Position numbers and translations under genes: made by a program. The notes beneath the pieces are model-generated. The model was given only the letters and a program-made list of their open reading frames with translations. It ran no database searches and had not been told where the DNA came from. Below, in pieces: positions 34,512 to 44,115 of a stretch of DNA of 64,000 nucleotides; within the stretch, counting starts at the first letter, position 1, and every line of letters begins with the position of its first letter. Origin of the DNA: Roseivirga pacifica (GTDB lineage Bacteria > Bacteroidota > Bacteroidia > Cytophagales > Cyclobacteriaceae); the NCBI RefSeq assembly GCF_900111145.1, contig NZ_FOIR01000006.1, positions 62,001 to 126,000 of the forward strand, in the 5' to 3' direction.

Positions 34512-35072
34512 CTACTTAGTATTCAAGGCTTTTGCCCCCATCACATCAGCCTCCTTTTCAAGCCCCACATTATCGTTTACGGCAACGCCATTTACAGCTG
34601 TGGTAGGCTGCACACGGCCTTGCTTCTGCTGAACAGTATGCCAAGCCTCATGCGGCAAGTGCTTTTCTTGGCCAGAGGCAATGTGAATATCACTACCTTG
34701 GGCATATGCGTGGGCATTCATTTGTGCTGGCTTTGGCGAATTATAATGCACACGAACATCAGAAACATCTACCCCTGAAAGATTTTCAATACCCGATTTT
34801 AGACTATCGGGCATTCCCGTTTTGTTAGGTTTTTGCTGCACGGTTTCAAATTTACCTTGCACAGGCTCTTCTTCTTCAGCCATTAGTTGTGCGGTATTAA
34901 ACTTACCTTGAGTTAATTCTTCCTCTTCGGGCATTAATTGGCTAACAACCTTATTTTGAACCGGTTCCTCTTCTTCAACCCGTTGAGCAGCAGCTTGGCC
35001 GCTAAACTGACTGTTGGCTGCAGAACGACTTGAAGTGGACTTATTTTCCTGTGCGTAGCGTGATGTTTTCAT
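34512..35072 (-). CDS. DUF4157 (eCIS-core domain) protein
   Basis: 186 residues from the ATG at 35072 (MKTSRYAQENK); a longer frame upstream is unlikely. The C-terminal ~85 residues are DUF4157, with LPHEAWHTVQQKQGRVQP holding an HExxH (His141, Glu142, His145) and GLEKEADVMGAKAL supplying a third possible zinc ligand. This domain is known to associate with eCIS loci and is a predicted metalloprotease-like or cargo-related module. Before it come three diverged copies of an acidic MxEEEExxQGKF unit and an Ala/Ser-rich N-terminus related in style to the tagged proteins at 1.6-3.4 kb. It is convergent with the eCIS run, so separately controlled. Confidence 0.88.
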   Translation of the reverse strand: MKTSRYAQENKSTSSRSAANSQFSGQAAAQRVEEEEPVQNKVVSQLMPEEEELTQGKFNTAQLMAEEEEPVQGKFETVQQKPNKTGMPDSLKSGIENLSGVDVSDVRVHYNSPKPAQMNAHAYAQGSDIHIASGQEKHLPHEAWHTVQQKQGRVQPTTAVNGVAVNDNVGLEKEADVMGAKALNTK

Positions 35073-35169
35073 GTGTTTATTTTTTCGCCCTTCGACAAGA
35101 TTAAAAATACTTAAAATTCTGATAATTAACCAATTGAATACCGAATCAAAAATCAACTAACTTCACCTT

Positions 35170-35772
35170 ATGATCAAAGGAATTGAAGGCTATTCGGAGG
35201 CATTAGAAAAGTTTACCTCATTAACCCTGTCCATCGATTTTGAACTACTGCACAAAGATTTTCTGGCCTATATCCCTAAAGAAAAGTGTCATATACTAGA
35301 CCTCGGAGCGGGTATCGGCAGAGATGCGGATTATCTTTCGGCATTGGGTCACAAAGTGGTTGCTGTAGAGCCTAACCCAGAAATGGTTGCAGTTGGCAAA
35401 TCACTCTTCAAAAACAAAGTTGAATGGATAAGTGATAGTCTGCCCATACTCAAAATGTTAAACAGCAATTATCAATTCAACTTCATTTTAGCCTCTGGAG
35501 TTTGGCATCACATAAACGGTGAAGAGCAAAAACAAGCAATAAAACGGACTGCTCAATTGCTAGATGTGGATGGCATTTTCGCAGTGTCGTTGAGAAACGG
35601 TCCGGCAGGATTGGGAAAAAAAATTTACCCGACAGATGAGAAAGTAATTATTAAAGCAGCTTCAGCAAATGGTTTAAAGCTTTTGCTGCATAAAGAAAAC
35701 CAACCTAGCCTAATCGCTAATAAAGCGAATGTTCGATGGACCAGATTGGTTTTCCAAAAACCGGACTTATAA
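35170..35772 (+). CDS. Class I SAM-dependent methyltransferase
   Basis: 200 residues. Motif I is ILDLGAGIGRDADYLSALG and motif II VVAVEPNPEM; then FNFILASGVWHHI as in small-molecule or UbiE-like methyltransferases. Substrate unknown. Divergent from the DUF4157 gene (97 bases between starts). Its 3' end overlaps the convergent cytochrome c gene by six bases. Not closely similar to the methyltransferase at 33900-34505. Confidence 0.87.
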   Translation: MIKGIEGYSEALEKFTSLTLSIDFELLHKDFLAYIPKEKCHILDLGAGIGRDADYLSALGHKVVAVEPNPEMVAVGKSLFKNKVEWISDSLPILKMLNSNYQFNFILASGVWHHINGEEQKQAIKRTAQLLDVDGIFAVSLRNGPAGLGKKIYPTDEKVIIKAASANGLKLLLHKENQPSLIANKANVRWTRLVFQKPDL

Positions 35773-36246
35773 TGTTCTAAAGTATTCTAACACAGCCCTA
35801 GCCTGCTCTTCCGTTAGGCCCATGTCCGACATTGGCGATCCGTTAAACTCCAAAAACAAGTCTTTTGCCAAAGGATCATCACGAAGCATTTTAGCCGGTT
35901 CCAAAATCATGTTCATAATCCATTCAGGAGACCTTCTATCCACTACTCCCTTCACTGCAGGACCAATAAACTTGTCTTCCACCTTGTGGCAAATCACACA
36001 GCTTTGCTTAAATACTCCTTCACCTGTTTTAGCAAGTTCTTCATCAATTGTGTCGGGAATATCCACAGAAGTGATAGGCCCCACACCCTTGCTTTCCAAG
36101 TCAACGCGAGTTGATGCTTTTTCCTCTTTAGGTGCTTTATTTCCAGCACCATTAATGTCATAATTATCGGTATTGTCCTTTTTACCCGAACAAGAAATGG
36201 TGAATGCGGCCAAAAGTGCGGCCAATAGTAATTGATTCGTCTTCAT
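35767..36246 (-). CDS. Lipoprotein c-type cytochrome
   Basis: 159 residues from ATG at 36246. MKTNQLLLAALLAAFTISC is a lipoprotein signal with Cys19, then an Asn/Lys-rich linker. Residues ~70-155 form a single-haem cytochrome c domain: CVICH (Cys83, Cys86, His87) and GSPMSDMGLT giving the axial Met. A periplasmic electron carrier; its partner is not evident. It overlaps the convergent methyltransferase by six bases. The DUF1080 lipoprotein is divergent; single-haem cytochromes and DUF1080 proteins often co-occur in Bacteroidota sugar-degradation genes. Confidence 0.92.
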   Translation of the reverse strand: MKTNQLLLAALLAAFTISCSGKKDNTDNYDINGAGNKAPKEEKASTRVDLESKGVGPITSVDIPDTIDEELAKTGEGVFKQSCVICHKVEDKFIGPAVKGVVDRRSPEWIMNMILEPAKMLRDDPLAKDLFLEFNGSPMSDMGLTEEQARAVLEYFRTL

Positions 36247-36288
36247 ATTATGAGTAGCGCGTTTTTTCCGCTCACAATTAACAAGAAT

Positions 36289-36296
36289 TAGGTTTG
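36289..36296 (+). promoter_or_regulatory. Bacteroidota -7 promoter element before the DUF1080 gene
   Basis: TAGGTTTG matches TAnnTTTG exactly and lies 48 bases before the ATG at 36344; a T-run at 36262-36267 is at about the distance of the -33 element. Confidence 0.45.
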
Positions 36297-36343
36297 AAAA
36301 AAAATCATTAACTAGAGAAGCCGATTTTTTAACCACTACACCT

Positions 36344-37045
36344 ATGAAAAGAAACGCAATTTTCCTCTTCTCACTCTGCATTGCTATGTTCGGTTGCCAA
36401 CAAAACGATGGCTGGATAAGCCTATTTGATGGCGAAACCCTTGATGGCTGGCATGTTTACGGCCATGGCAAAGAATACAATGGCTGGACGGTAGACCAAG
36501 GCGTGATACTGTTCGACCCTGCTTTGCGCACCGAATCCACCAGTGCCAACCTTACTACAGACAAGCAATACTCCAGTTTTGAGCTTTCGCTAGAATGGAT
36601 GATTGGCGAACACGGCAACTCTGGCCTAATGTGGGGAGTGATAGAAAGCGACAAGTATGAGCACCCTTACCTCACCGGAGCTGAAATTCAAATATTGGAC
36701 GATGGCTGGACAGAATACGTAACCGAGCGTGGCGACATTAACCGAGCTGGATCACTTTACAACCTGATGCCACCAAGCCAAGTTGTGAGCAAACATGCTG
36801 GCGAATGGAACAAATACCTGCTGCATATCGACCAAGAAAATAATGAAGGTTTTCTGATTTTTAATGATGTAAAAGTGCTTGAATTCCCAGTTAACGGACC
36901 AGACTGGCAGGCCTTAATTGACAAGTCGCCTTTTGGTGTTTGGGAAGATTTTGGGAAAGCGCAAACTGGCTATATATCACTGCAAGAACATGGAGGGAAA
37001 GTAGCTTTCAGAAACATCAAGATCCGGGAATTGAATCAGGAGTAA
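36344..37045 (+). CDS. DUF1080 (3-keto-disaccharide hydrolase-like) lipoprotein
   Basis: 233 residues. MKRNAIFLFSLCIAMFGC is a lipoprotein signal (Cys18). The concanavalin/LamG-like domain begins GWISLFDGETLDGWHVYG and continues with FELSLEWMIGEHGNSGLMWGV, GAEIQILDDG, AGSLYNLMPPSQVV and the closing YISLQEHGGKVAFRNIKIREL, all classic DUF1080 blocks. Members bind or cleave modified sugars at the cell surface or in the periplasm; some are 3-keto-glycoside hydrolases. Divergent from a lipoprotein cytochrome c. Confidence 0.92.
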   Translation: MKRNAIFLFSLCIAMFGCQQNDGWISLFDGETLDGWHVYGHGKEYNGWTVDQGVILFDPALRTESTSANLTTDKQYSSFELSLEWMIGEHGNSGLMWGVIESDKYEHPYLTGAEIQILDDGWTEYVTERGDINRAGSLYNLMPPSQVVSKHAGEWNKYLLHIDQENNEGFLIFNDVKVLEFPVNGPDWQALIDKSPFGVWEDFGKAQTGYISLQEHGGKVAFRNIKIRELNQE

Positions 37046-37053
37046 ACCATCAC

Positions 37054-37092
37054 CCTCGTTTATAACGAGGAGCTCCAAAAGTTGATTTGGAG
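37054..37092. repeat. Two consecutive perfect hairpins
   Basis: CCTCGTT/AACGAGG around TAT (37054-37070) and CTCCAAA/TTTGGAG around six bases (37073-37092), starting nine bases after the DUF1080 stop. No T-run follows. The first is related to hairpins at 37780 and 45127. Confidence 0.7.
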
Positions 37093-37135
37093 AGACCGCA
37101 TTGAATTGCAAAGAGCCACCTATTAAAACTTCATT

Positions 37136-37762
37136 ATGGACAATTCATTACTAACCTCAATAATTGCTTTAACCGGGGTAATCATTGGCACGACACTTTC
37201 CTCGTTAAACAACCATGTCCTTAAGAGAAAGGAAACTAAACTCAGAGTTCTCGAAAAGATTTTAGATAAGCGTATTAAAGCACATGAAGAAATTTTGAGC
37301 CTCGTTAAAAAAACAAGAAGTGTGATAGGAACAGGAAAGAAAGATGAAGACAGCAATGTTATTTCCTACCCGTCATGCATGGAATCATTTGATCATTTTT
37401 CTCTCTTTCTTCAAGAGATGTTTCAAATAATTCATCAAAACTCCCATTGGTTGAATACTGATTTGCAACGAGAACTATCCTTCTTTCAGGACTATTTAGT
37501 GACAATTTATCACCAAGTATCAGAAGCAGGGACTGACTCGGATATAATAAAAACTGGGGTAATAGTAAAACAAGATTTTGTTAATCTCGCTATGAGCATA
37601 GAAAATATTACGTTTCAATTTTTTCGGCACGAAATAACCAAATTACGTATAAATAAACTTGATGAGTGGCATAAATATCCTAAAGAGGAGACAAATAAAA
37701 GGTTCTCAAAAACAGAACTAATGACTAGAAGTAAAGAGATTGAGAAAATCATTAAGGGATAA
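37136..37762 (+). CDS. Membrane-anchored cytoplasmic protein of unknown function
   Basis: 208 residues. A single N-terminal membrane segment (~5-25, LTSIIALTGVIIGTTLSSL) is followed by a basic helical region (LKRKETKLRVLEKILDKRIKAHEEILSLVKKTRS) and an all-helical domain. No family assigned; the topology resembles small orphan genes found in accessory regions. It is flanked on both sides by hairpin repeats and by the dispersed repeat at 37824, and has a lower G+C look than icmF nearby. Confidence 0.68.
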   Translation: MDNSLLTSIIALTGVIIGTTLSSLNNHVLKRKETKLRVLEKILDKRIKAHEEILSLVKKTRSVIGTGKKDEDSNVISYPSCMESFDHFSLFLQEMFQIIHQNSHWLNTDLQRELSFFQDYLVTIYHQVSEAGTDSDIIKTGVIVKQDFVNLAMSIENITFQFFRHEITKLRINKLDEWHKYPKEETNKRFSKTELMTRSKEIEKIIKG

Positions 37763-37779
37763 GTAAGCACCACTAACTC

Positions 37780-37800
37780 ATCCTCCTTTAAAATGAGGAT
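37780..37800. repeat. Hairpin related to the CCTC-GAGG family
   Basis: ATCCTC/GAGGAT around nine bases, 17 bases after the stop of the preceding gene. The sequence GAGGATATTGG after it resembles GAGGATAAGTTATTGG at 45140. Confidence 0.5.
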
Positions 37801-37823
37801 ATTGGAAAAGTCGTTTTACATAC

Positions 37824-37986
37824 TTTGTTGGTGTTACACCAACAAACCTCTTCTCGTTACGAGCTGAGAGTCTTTGCACTAGAAACAAACAGATTGCCAA
37901 AGCCCAAGTTCTTGCTAATGTAGGACTTGAGCCTCGCAATGACGGAATCCAATAATTCCCTATAGACTATTGGCCATCGACTAACC
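37824..37986. repeat. Dispersed intergenic repeat, copy 1
   Basis: Opens with a 23-base near-perfect palindrome (TTTGTTGGTGT, one base, ACACCAACAAA). Further shared blocks with copy 2 at 39131 are GCCCAAGTTCT, ACTTGAGCCTC-CAATGACGGA and GACTATTG...CCATCG. No coding frame. The two copies lie on either side of the gene 38109-38948. Confidence 0.75.
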
Positions 37987-38041
37987 ACCGCATGTTTCTG
38001 CCATTTCAGCCCTTTCATAAAAGAATACACCTCCAGCGTGA

Positions 38042-38072
38042 TTGACACGACTAGAACAAGTAGCTATATTTC
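38042..38072 (+). promoter_or_regulatory. Bacteroidota-type promoter before 38109 gene
   Basis: TTG at 38042-38044 and TATATTTC at 38065-38072 are separated by exactly 20 bases, as expected for -33 TTTG and -7 TAnnTTTG. The ATG is 36 bases further on. Confidence 0.55.
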
Positions 38073-38108
38073 AATACTTTAATTAGTACATCACTATAAT
38101 CTACCGTT

Positions 38109-38948
38109 ATGCGCTCTAAACTTGTTCTTTTCGCGGTTCTTATTTTGTGCAGCCCCAAAGCAATCAAGGCCCAAGATCAAATTCAGTTCACCTTCAATTC
38201 AATACGGATTAACAACTCATTTATTGAAGAAAAGAACTACAGCAACACCTCACCTCACATACTTATTTCTACCAGCGAGTTTAGGATTCCATCACCGGAA
38301 GAAGTTCCTCCTGGCACTCACCCCGAATTTGGTGTGCGTATGGTTTTTTCTATTGAAAACCACCATGACCTAACTACTCCAAACCCTCAAAACCCATTAA
38401 CCCTGACTTACTCTCAGCATGAGTATGGGCGAGACGAAAAGGCACATATGGAGCAATTCAAAAACTCTAGCGAAGCCAAGCAAACCGCTGCTACAGGGCA
38501 GACAATTAACGAATCGATGAAGTCGAAAGAGGAAAGGGTAAAGGAGCTTTCAGAGAAAGTGGCAAAGGGTGATCAAAATGCCTTAGCAGCATTGGAAGCC
38601 CTATTAAACGAAGAGCTGGAAAAAGCCGAGAAGGCAAGTGCCGGGATGACAGGCAATGTCCCTAAGTCTCCAACAGCCAACAAACCTTACTACTCACTCG
38701 CGTTCTTTCTCCCATACGAAGACTCGCATATGGAGTTTATGCTCGACATGAAAAACGGCTCAGTCACCATTACAAAAATGAATGAAAAGCAATTTGAAAT
38801 GACCTTTACCGGCTATGCCGAACTTTACTATGACGACCGCGACATAGAAACTATTTCCAAACTAAATAAAGAAGCAGGGCAACCCAACTTTGGTAAAGTG
38901 CTCAAAGAGAAGGGACAAATAAGTGGTAAGATGGTGATTGGGTTTTAG
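38109..38948 (+). CDS. Secreted protein of unknown function
   Basis: 279 residues. MRSKLVLFAVLILCSPKAIKAQ is a signal peptide. The mature protein has a beta-rich N-terminal part (FTFNSIRINNSFIEEKN, FGVRMVFSIENHHDL), a central charged helical stretch (SKEERVKELSEKVAKGDQNALAALEALLNEELEKAEKA, ~135-175) and a beta-rich C-terminal part (HMEFMLDMKNGSVTITKMNEKQFEMTFTGYAELYYDD). No family recognised. It stands alone between two copies of a dispersed repeat, with its own promoter. Confidence 0.75.
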   Translation: MRSKLVLFAVLILCSPKAIKAQDQIQFTFNSIRINNSFIEEKNYSNTSPHILISTSEFRIPSPEEVPPGTHPEFGVRMVFSIENHHDLTTPNPQNPLTLTYSQHEYGRDEKAHMEQFKNSSEAKQTAATGQTINESMKSKEERVKELSEKVAKGDQNALAALEALLNEELEKAEKASAGMTGNVPKSPTANKPYYSLAFFLPYEDSHMEFMLDMKNGSVTITKMNEKQFEMTFTGYAELYYDDRDIETISKLNKEAGQPNFGKVLKEKGQISGKMVIGF

Positions 38949-39474
38949 GAGGTGTTAATTCCATCTCCACGAATCGAATATTTATCTGTATTATTTAACC
39001 ATGAGACATTGGAGTGTGGAGTAACTAACTTGCTTTAGCGACAATCAGAGGGCTGGGATCCAACATCAGCGTGACCATCGACTAAAAATTTAGCCAGAAG
39101 TGCTTGAATACTTCGATGGTTTCCGCATCCTTTGTTGGCGTTGTCACCAACAAACCGCACCTAGTTAGTAACCTGAGTCTAATTCGCACGGGCAAGAGAC
39201 AAATTACCACAGCCCAAGTTCTCCCTACTGCAGAACTTGAGCCTCACAATGACGGAACCCGATGATTATCTATGGACTATTGTCGATTGTCCATCGGTTA
39301 ACAACTCCTCCTCCGCCCTATGGGCACCTCCTCCAGAGGAGGACATTCGTGCCACCATCCAATTCCTGATTTCTAATTGACTAAATACCACCACCCTCAA
39401 TCCCTGAAGGAATGCCATAGGAAGAGACTTCCTTACCCGATTTCTGATCACTGATCAACTGATAACCAAAGCAA
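38949..39474. other. Structured intergenic region without a gene (526 bp)
   Basis: No credible coding frame. It holds dispersed repeat copy 2 (39131-39305) and, at 39315-39342, two perfect hairpins: GCCC/GGGC around TAT and CCTCCTC/GAGGAGG around CA. Since it follows icmF on the minus strand, these can act as its 3' UTR structures. Confidence 0.7.
39131..39305. repeat. Dispersed intergenic repeat, copy 2
   Basis: Diverged copy of the element at 37824-37986, in the same orientation: TTTGTTGGCG...CACCAACAAA, GCCCAAGTTCT, AACTTGAGCCTCACAATGACGGA, GGACTATTGTCGATTGTCCATCGG. Compensating but imperfect bases in the first hairpin suggest an old copy. Confidence 0.72.
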
Positions 39475-42400
39475 CTACATGTTGCGCCTATACTGCCCTC
39501 CTACTTCAAACAATGCCGAAGTAACCTGTCCGAGCGAGCAGTACTTACAAGCTTCCATCAGTTCTTCAAAGATATTTTGATTTTGAATTGCGGCCTGTTG
39601 TACGCGCTTCAGCATTTCAGCAGCCTTTTCTTCATTACCATTATGCAAATCGCCCAACATAGAAATTTGATATTCCTTCTCCTCTTTGGTTGCGCGAATC
39701 ACCTCTTTTGGCTGAACAGTTGGCGAACCTTTAGAACTCAAGAAGGTATTCACCCCAATGATTGGGAACTCACCGGTATGCTTCAAAGTCTCGTAGTAAA
39801 GCGACTCTTCCTGAATCTTGCTGCGTTGGTACATGGTCTCCATCGCACCAAGCACGCCACCACGCTCAGTAATTCTATCGAACTCTGTTAACACCGCTTC
39901 TTCCACCAAATCGGTCAGCTCTTCGATGATGAAAGAGCCTTGCAGCGGGTTCTCATTCTTCGCCAAACCTAGCTCCTTATTAATGATTAGCTGAATGGCC
40001 ATTGCCCTACGCACCGACTCTTCTGTTGGTGTAGTAATTGCCTCGTCATAAGCATTGGTATGTAGTGAGTTACAGTTGTCGTAAATCGCATAAAGTGCCT
40101 GCAACGTTGTTCTAATATCGTTGAAGTCGATTTCCTGTGCGTGCAACGAACGACCCGAAGTTTGAATATGGTATTTCAACATTTGCGCACGGGCATTCGC
40201 ACCGTATTTCTCCTTCATCGCTTTGGCCCAAATTCTTCTGGCCACACGGCCGATTACTGCATATTCAGGATCAATTCCATTAGAGAAGAAGAACGACAAG
40301 TTCGGACCGAATTTATTGATATCCATGCCTCGGCTTAAGTAGTACTCCACATAGGTAAAACCATTCGCCAATGTAAAAGCCAACTGCGTAATAGGGTTGG
40401 CACCCGCTTCGGCAATATGGTAACCAGAAATAGATACGGAGTAGAAGTTCCTAACAGTCTTTTCGATAAAGTATTCCTGCACATCACCCATCAAACGAAG
40501 AGCGAACTCAGTAGAAAAAATACAAGTGTTTTGTGCCTGATCTTCCTTCAGAATATCCGCCTGCACCGTACCACGCACGGTCGATAATGTTCTGGCTTTG
40601 ATATCGGCATACACATCGGCTGGCAGTACCTGATCGCCCGTAACGCCAAGTAGCATTAGGCCAAGGCCGTCATTTCCTTCAGGCAATTCGCCTTGGTACT
40701 TAGGTCGTGCTACTCCACGCTCTTTATAAATCGCCTCAATTTTCTTTTCAACCTCTTTTTCCAGCCCATTTTCCTTAATGTATAACTCACACTGCTGGTC
40801 TATGGCAGCATTCATAAAGAAGCCTAAAAGCATTGGAGCCGGACCATTAATGGTCATAGAAACAGAAGTAGTTGGGTGCGAAAGGTTAAAACCTGAATAG
40901 AGCTTTTTCGCATCGTCTAGGCAGCAAATACTTACCCCTGAATTACCGATCTTACCGTAGATATCCGGTCTGTAATCAGGATCGTTTCCATAAAGCGTTA
41001 CGGAATCGAAGGCGGTTGACAAACGTGCAGCCGGCATGCCCAAACTCACATAGTGAAAACGCCTGTTGGTACGCTCTGGACCACCCTCGCCAGCAAACAT
41101 TCTGGTTGGATCTTCACCTTCTCTTTTGAAAGGATAAATACCGGCAGTGTAAGGAAATTCTCCCGGTACGTTTTCCTGTAATGACCAACGAATTACATCG
41201 CCCCAACTCTTGAATTTCGGCAATGCCACTTTCGGTATTTGAGAATGTGAAAGTGACTCTGTATGCGTCTTTATCTTAATTTCTTTATCGCGTACTTTAA
41301 AGGTGTAAACCGGATCACTATACTTCTTTTTCTTTTCTTCCCACTGCTCAATCAACTGCCAATTATGCGGGTCTAAATCAAGCTTTACTTGTTCAAATGT
41401 TTCCTGAAGTCCTTTGATCAAACGATCTCTATCCGCGATAGTAGAGTCCTTCAACGTTTCCATAGAACGCTGAAGCCCATAAAGCTTGTCCGCTACTTCA
41501 GCTTGAGAAAGTGCTGTAGCATCGTAACCACGGTTATTTTCAGAAATCTCTGATAGATAGCGTGTTCTATTTGGTGGAATCACAAAAATCTTCTCCGACA
41601 TCTCATTGGTGATCTCGAAGGTAGACTTCAGTTCGGCATTGGTTTTCTCAACCACTTTGTCCATAATCACCTTATAAAGACTGTTCATGCCCGGGTCGTT
41701 GAACTGCGAAGCAATGGTGCCGTAAACAGGCATATCATCTACTTTGGCCGTCCACAAACCATGGTTGCGCTGATACTGTTTCTTTACATCGCGTAGTGCA
41801 TCTAAAGCCCCGCGCTTATCAAATTTATTCAGCGCAATTACATCAGCAAAATCGAGCATATCGATCTTTTCTAGCTGAGTTGCGGCACCGTATTCAGGCG
41901 TCATTACGTAAAGCGAAACGTCTGAGTGATCCAGGATTTCAGTATCCGACTGACCGATACCAGAAGTTTCGAGAATGATCAAATCGTACTGCGCTGCTTT
42001 TAGCACTTGCACCGCTTCGCGCACGTGTTTCGAAAGTGCCAAATTCGACTGACGGGTAGCCAACGAACGCATATAAACGCGTGGATTATTGATGGAATTC
42101 ATGCGAATTCTGTCACCCAAAAGTGCTCCACCTGTTTTCCTCTTCGATGGATCTACAGAAACAATGGCGATAGTTTTGTCCTCAAAATCAATCAGGAACC
42201 TACGCACCAATTCATCAACTAAAGAGGATTTTCCAGCTCCACCAGTACCGGTAATACCGAGTACAGGCGTTTCCACTTTATCGGCCATTTTGTGCACCGT
42301 ATCGAAGTCTTTAGCAGATGCTTCCGGGAAATTTTCGGCTGCAGAAATAAGCTTCGCAATGGAAGTCACTTCCTTTTCAACCAAATGATTTACTTCACCA

Positions 42401-42855
42401 TTTAAGTTTTGTCCGGTAGGGAAATCGCATTGCTCCACCATGTCATTGATCATGCCTTGGAGCCCCATTTCACGCCCATCGTCTGGTGAATAGATACGGG
42501 TAATGCCATAGTCCATCAGTTCTTTGATCTCTTCTGGAAGAATCACTCCTCCTCCTCCTCCAAAAACCTTAATGTGACCAGCTCCTTTTTCCTTCAGCAA
42601 GTCGTACATGTACTTAAAATACTCTGTATGACCACCTTGATACGAAGTCATGGCAATGGCCTGCGCATCTTCCTGAATGGCGGTATTCACCACTTCCTCC
42701 ACACTGCGGTCGTGGCCAAGGTGAATTACCTCGCAACCAGTGGCCTGAATAATTCTGCGCATGATGTTGATAGCCGCATCGTGCCCATCGAACAATGAGG
42801 CAGCGGTAACAATTCTGACTTTATTTTTTGGCGTATAAGGAGCTACTTCTTGCAT
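39475..42855 (-). CDS. icmF: Fused acyl-CoA mutase IcmF (B12 domain, G-protein chaperone, mutase)
   Basis: 1126 residues. Coenzyme-B12 enzyme interconverting isobutyryl- and n-butyryl-CoA. Order: cobalamin-binding domain (~12-140; [10 protein letters not shown] with cobalt-ligand His25, and GGGGG at ~99-103), MeaB/MeaI-type G domain (~195-420; P-loop GTGGAGKS 203-210, NKFDKRG) and a mutase barrel (~520-1126). The block [20 protein letters not shown] (~562) is the IcmF form, not the PxTRGPYxTMY of methylmalonyl-CoA mutase. Full length, cytosolic, transcribed alone. With the EutBC fusion it is the second adenosylcobalamin enzyme of the window. Confidence 0.95.
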   Translation of the reverse strand: MQEVAPYTPKNKVRIVTAASLFDGHDAAINIMRRIIQATGCEVIHLGHDRSVEEVVNTAIQEDAQAIAMTSYQGGHTEYFKYMYDLLKEKGAGHIKVFGGGGGVILPEEIKELMDYGITRIYSPDDGREMGLQGMINDMVEQCDFPTGQNLNGEVNHLVEKEVTSIAKLISAAENFPEASAKDFDTVHKMADKVETPVLGITGTGGAGKSSLVDELVRRFLIDFEDKTIAIVSVDPSKRKTGGALLGDRIRMNSINNPRVYMRSLATRQSNLALSKHVREAVQVLKAAQYDLIILETSGIGQSDTEILDHSDVSLYVMTPEYGAATQLEKIDMLDFADVIALNKFDKRGALDALRDVKKQYQRNHGLWTAKVDDMPVYGTIASQFNDPGMNSLYKVIMDKVVEKTNAELKSTFEITNEMSEKIFVIPPNRTRYLSEISENNRGYDATALSQAEVADKLYGLQRSMETLKDSTIADRDRLIKGLQETFEQVKLDLDPHNWQLIEQWEEKKKKYSDPVYTFKVRDKEIKIKTHTESLSHSQIPKVALPKFKSWGDVIRWSLQENVPGEFPYTAGIYPFKREGEDPTRMFAGEGGPERTNRRFHYVSLGMPAARLSTAFDSVTLYGNDPDYRPDIYGKIGNSGVSICCLDDAKKLYSGFNLSHPTTSVSMTINGPAPMLLGFFMNAAIDQQCELYIKENGLEKEVEKKIEAIYKERGVARPKYQGELPEGNDGLGLMLLGVTGDQVLPADVYADIKARTLSTVRGTVQADILKEDQAQNTCIFSTEFALRLMGDVQEYFIEKTVRNFYSVSISGYHIAEAGANPITQLAFTLANGFTYVEYYLSRGMDINKFGPNLSFFFSNGIDPEYAVIGRVARRIWAKAMKEKYGANARAQMLKYHIQTSGRSLHAQEIDFNDIRTTLQALYAIYDNCNSLHTNAYDEAITTPTEESVRRAMAIQLIINKELGLAKNENPLQGSFIIEELTDLVEEAVLTEFDRITERGGVLGAMETMYQRSKIQEESLYYETLKHTGEFPIIGVNTFLSSKGSPTVQPKEVIRATKEEKEYQISMLGDLHNGNEEKAAEMLKRVQQAAIQNQNIFEELMEACKYCSLGQVTSALFEVGGQYRRNM

Positions 42856-42880
42856 CTAAATTTCCATTTCTAATCCACTA

Positions 42881-42888
42881 CAAATTTA
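42881..42888 (-). promoter_or_regulatory. Bacteroidota -7 element before icmF
   Basis: On the minus strand TAAATTTG matches TAnnTTTG exactly, 26 bases before the icmF ATG. No clear -33 TTTG was found at the right distance. Confidence 0.45.
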
Positions 42889-43061
42889 GCCAAAATGCGT
42901 GATTCTCCTAACGATTGTTAGGCAGCCGTATAAGTCGCTTATTTTCAGTAGAGAAATGTAGAAACTAACTGACAAGCCTTGCACAAATCAGCTTATTGAG
43001 AAACTTAGCGGTATTCTACTCATTTCTTGTGAAATTAGCTTTAGCCAAACCCACACTTCCG

Positions 43062-43880
43062 ATGAACCCAGAAATTCTCAATAGAAAAGGAGCCAGAAAA
43101 GTAGAAGACATTCCACAAGCCGTGTTGAGCCTGCTGAACAAGGGTGAAATAGAAACTGTAAACTTGACCGAATGGCTAGCGATAGACCACGCACAGCTAA
43201 TTCAAACAGTATTTCCGGCTTTGGGCATGGACTGGGAATTGGTAGAGCGTATCTCCAATGAAATAGCACTGCAAAAAAAGCCTTCTACCATGAACACCAC
43301 TAAACTAGTGGGCGCTGCGCTTTATAAACACTATGCCAATACTGCAGAGCTTGACTCGGTACTCGATAAACTGAGCAGTCATAAGTCAGACACTATTCGC
43401 TGCTATGCCCCTTTTTTAATTGGGCTAAATGAAAGGCTAAGCATATCAGAAAAACTGACTAAAGCACTTAGACTTGTAGCTGACAAACACTTTGGGGTGA
43501 GAGAAGTGATTTGGCTTGCACTGCGCCCTGCCATTGAAGCAGATCTCGATGAAGCTATTGAGGTCTTAACCGAGTGGACTCAGAGCAAGGATGAGAATGT
43601 GAGAAGGTTTACTACAGAAGCTACACGACCAAGAGGGGTTTGGTGTAAGCATATTGAGCGGCTTAAGGAAAGCCCCGAAATTGCCCTGCCTATTTTGGAA
43701 CAACTAAAGTCGGACACTTCCAAATATGTTCAGGATAGCGTGGGTAATTGGTTAAACGATGCGAGTAAATCCAAACCAGAATTCGTGATAAAGCTCTGCG
43801 ATAAATGGAGCAAAGCATCACCAACCACTGCAACTGAAAAGATTGTAAAACGAGCCAAACGATCGATCGATAAAAAGTAA
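43062..43880 (+). CDS. DNA alkylation repair protein, HEAT-repeat AlkC/AlkD type
   Basis: 272 residues from ATG 43062; an in-frame TTG 22 codons earlier would add a hydrophobic stretch unlike the family. HEAT-like helical repeats throughout. The blocks NVRRFTTEATRPRGVW and SKYVQDSVGNWLNDASK match the AlkC-like branch (usual form RRxxSEGTRPRxPW), which removes 3-methyladenine-type lesions by glycosylase action. Divergent from icmF. An in-frame trail of short open sequence follows the stop, with nothing I can assign. Confidence 0.88.
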   Translation: MNPEILNRKGARKVEDIPQAVLSLLNKGEIETVNLTEWLAIDHAQLIQTVFPALGMDWELVERISNEIALQKKPSTMNTTKLVGAALYKHYANTAELDSVLDKLSSHKSDTIRCYAPFLIGLNERLSISEKLTKALRLVADKHFGVREVIWLALRPAIEADLDEAIEVLTEWTQSKDENVRRFTTEATRPRGVWCKHIERLKESPEIALPILEQLKSDTSKYVQDSVGNWLNDASKSKPEFVIKLCDKWSKASPTTATEKIVKRAKRSIDKK

Positions 43881-44115
43881 GGGCTCATTATACTTTCCTG
43901 TTTGACCTCAATTATTTGAACACAGCCAATGGCCTTTTACAAATGCATTATAGTTACATCCTGATTAGAAAAGATGATGGGCTAAAAGTTGAACTTATAC
44001 CTGAGAAAAAAGCTTAACAATGTTTCAAGCAAATCATAGCTATAAACACTAGGCCGCTATTCTTGAGATAATCGACCATATTTATGACCGATTTTAGCGC
44101 ACAAAAAACAAATCA

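Noticed and set aside
43943-44017. 24-codon open frame after the alkylation repair gene
   Set aside because: Too short, no ribosome-binding site or family similarity; it may be a gene remnant but nothing supports it.
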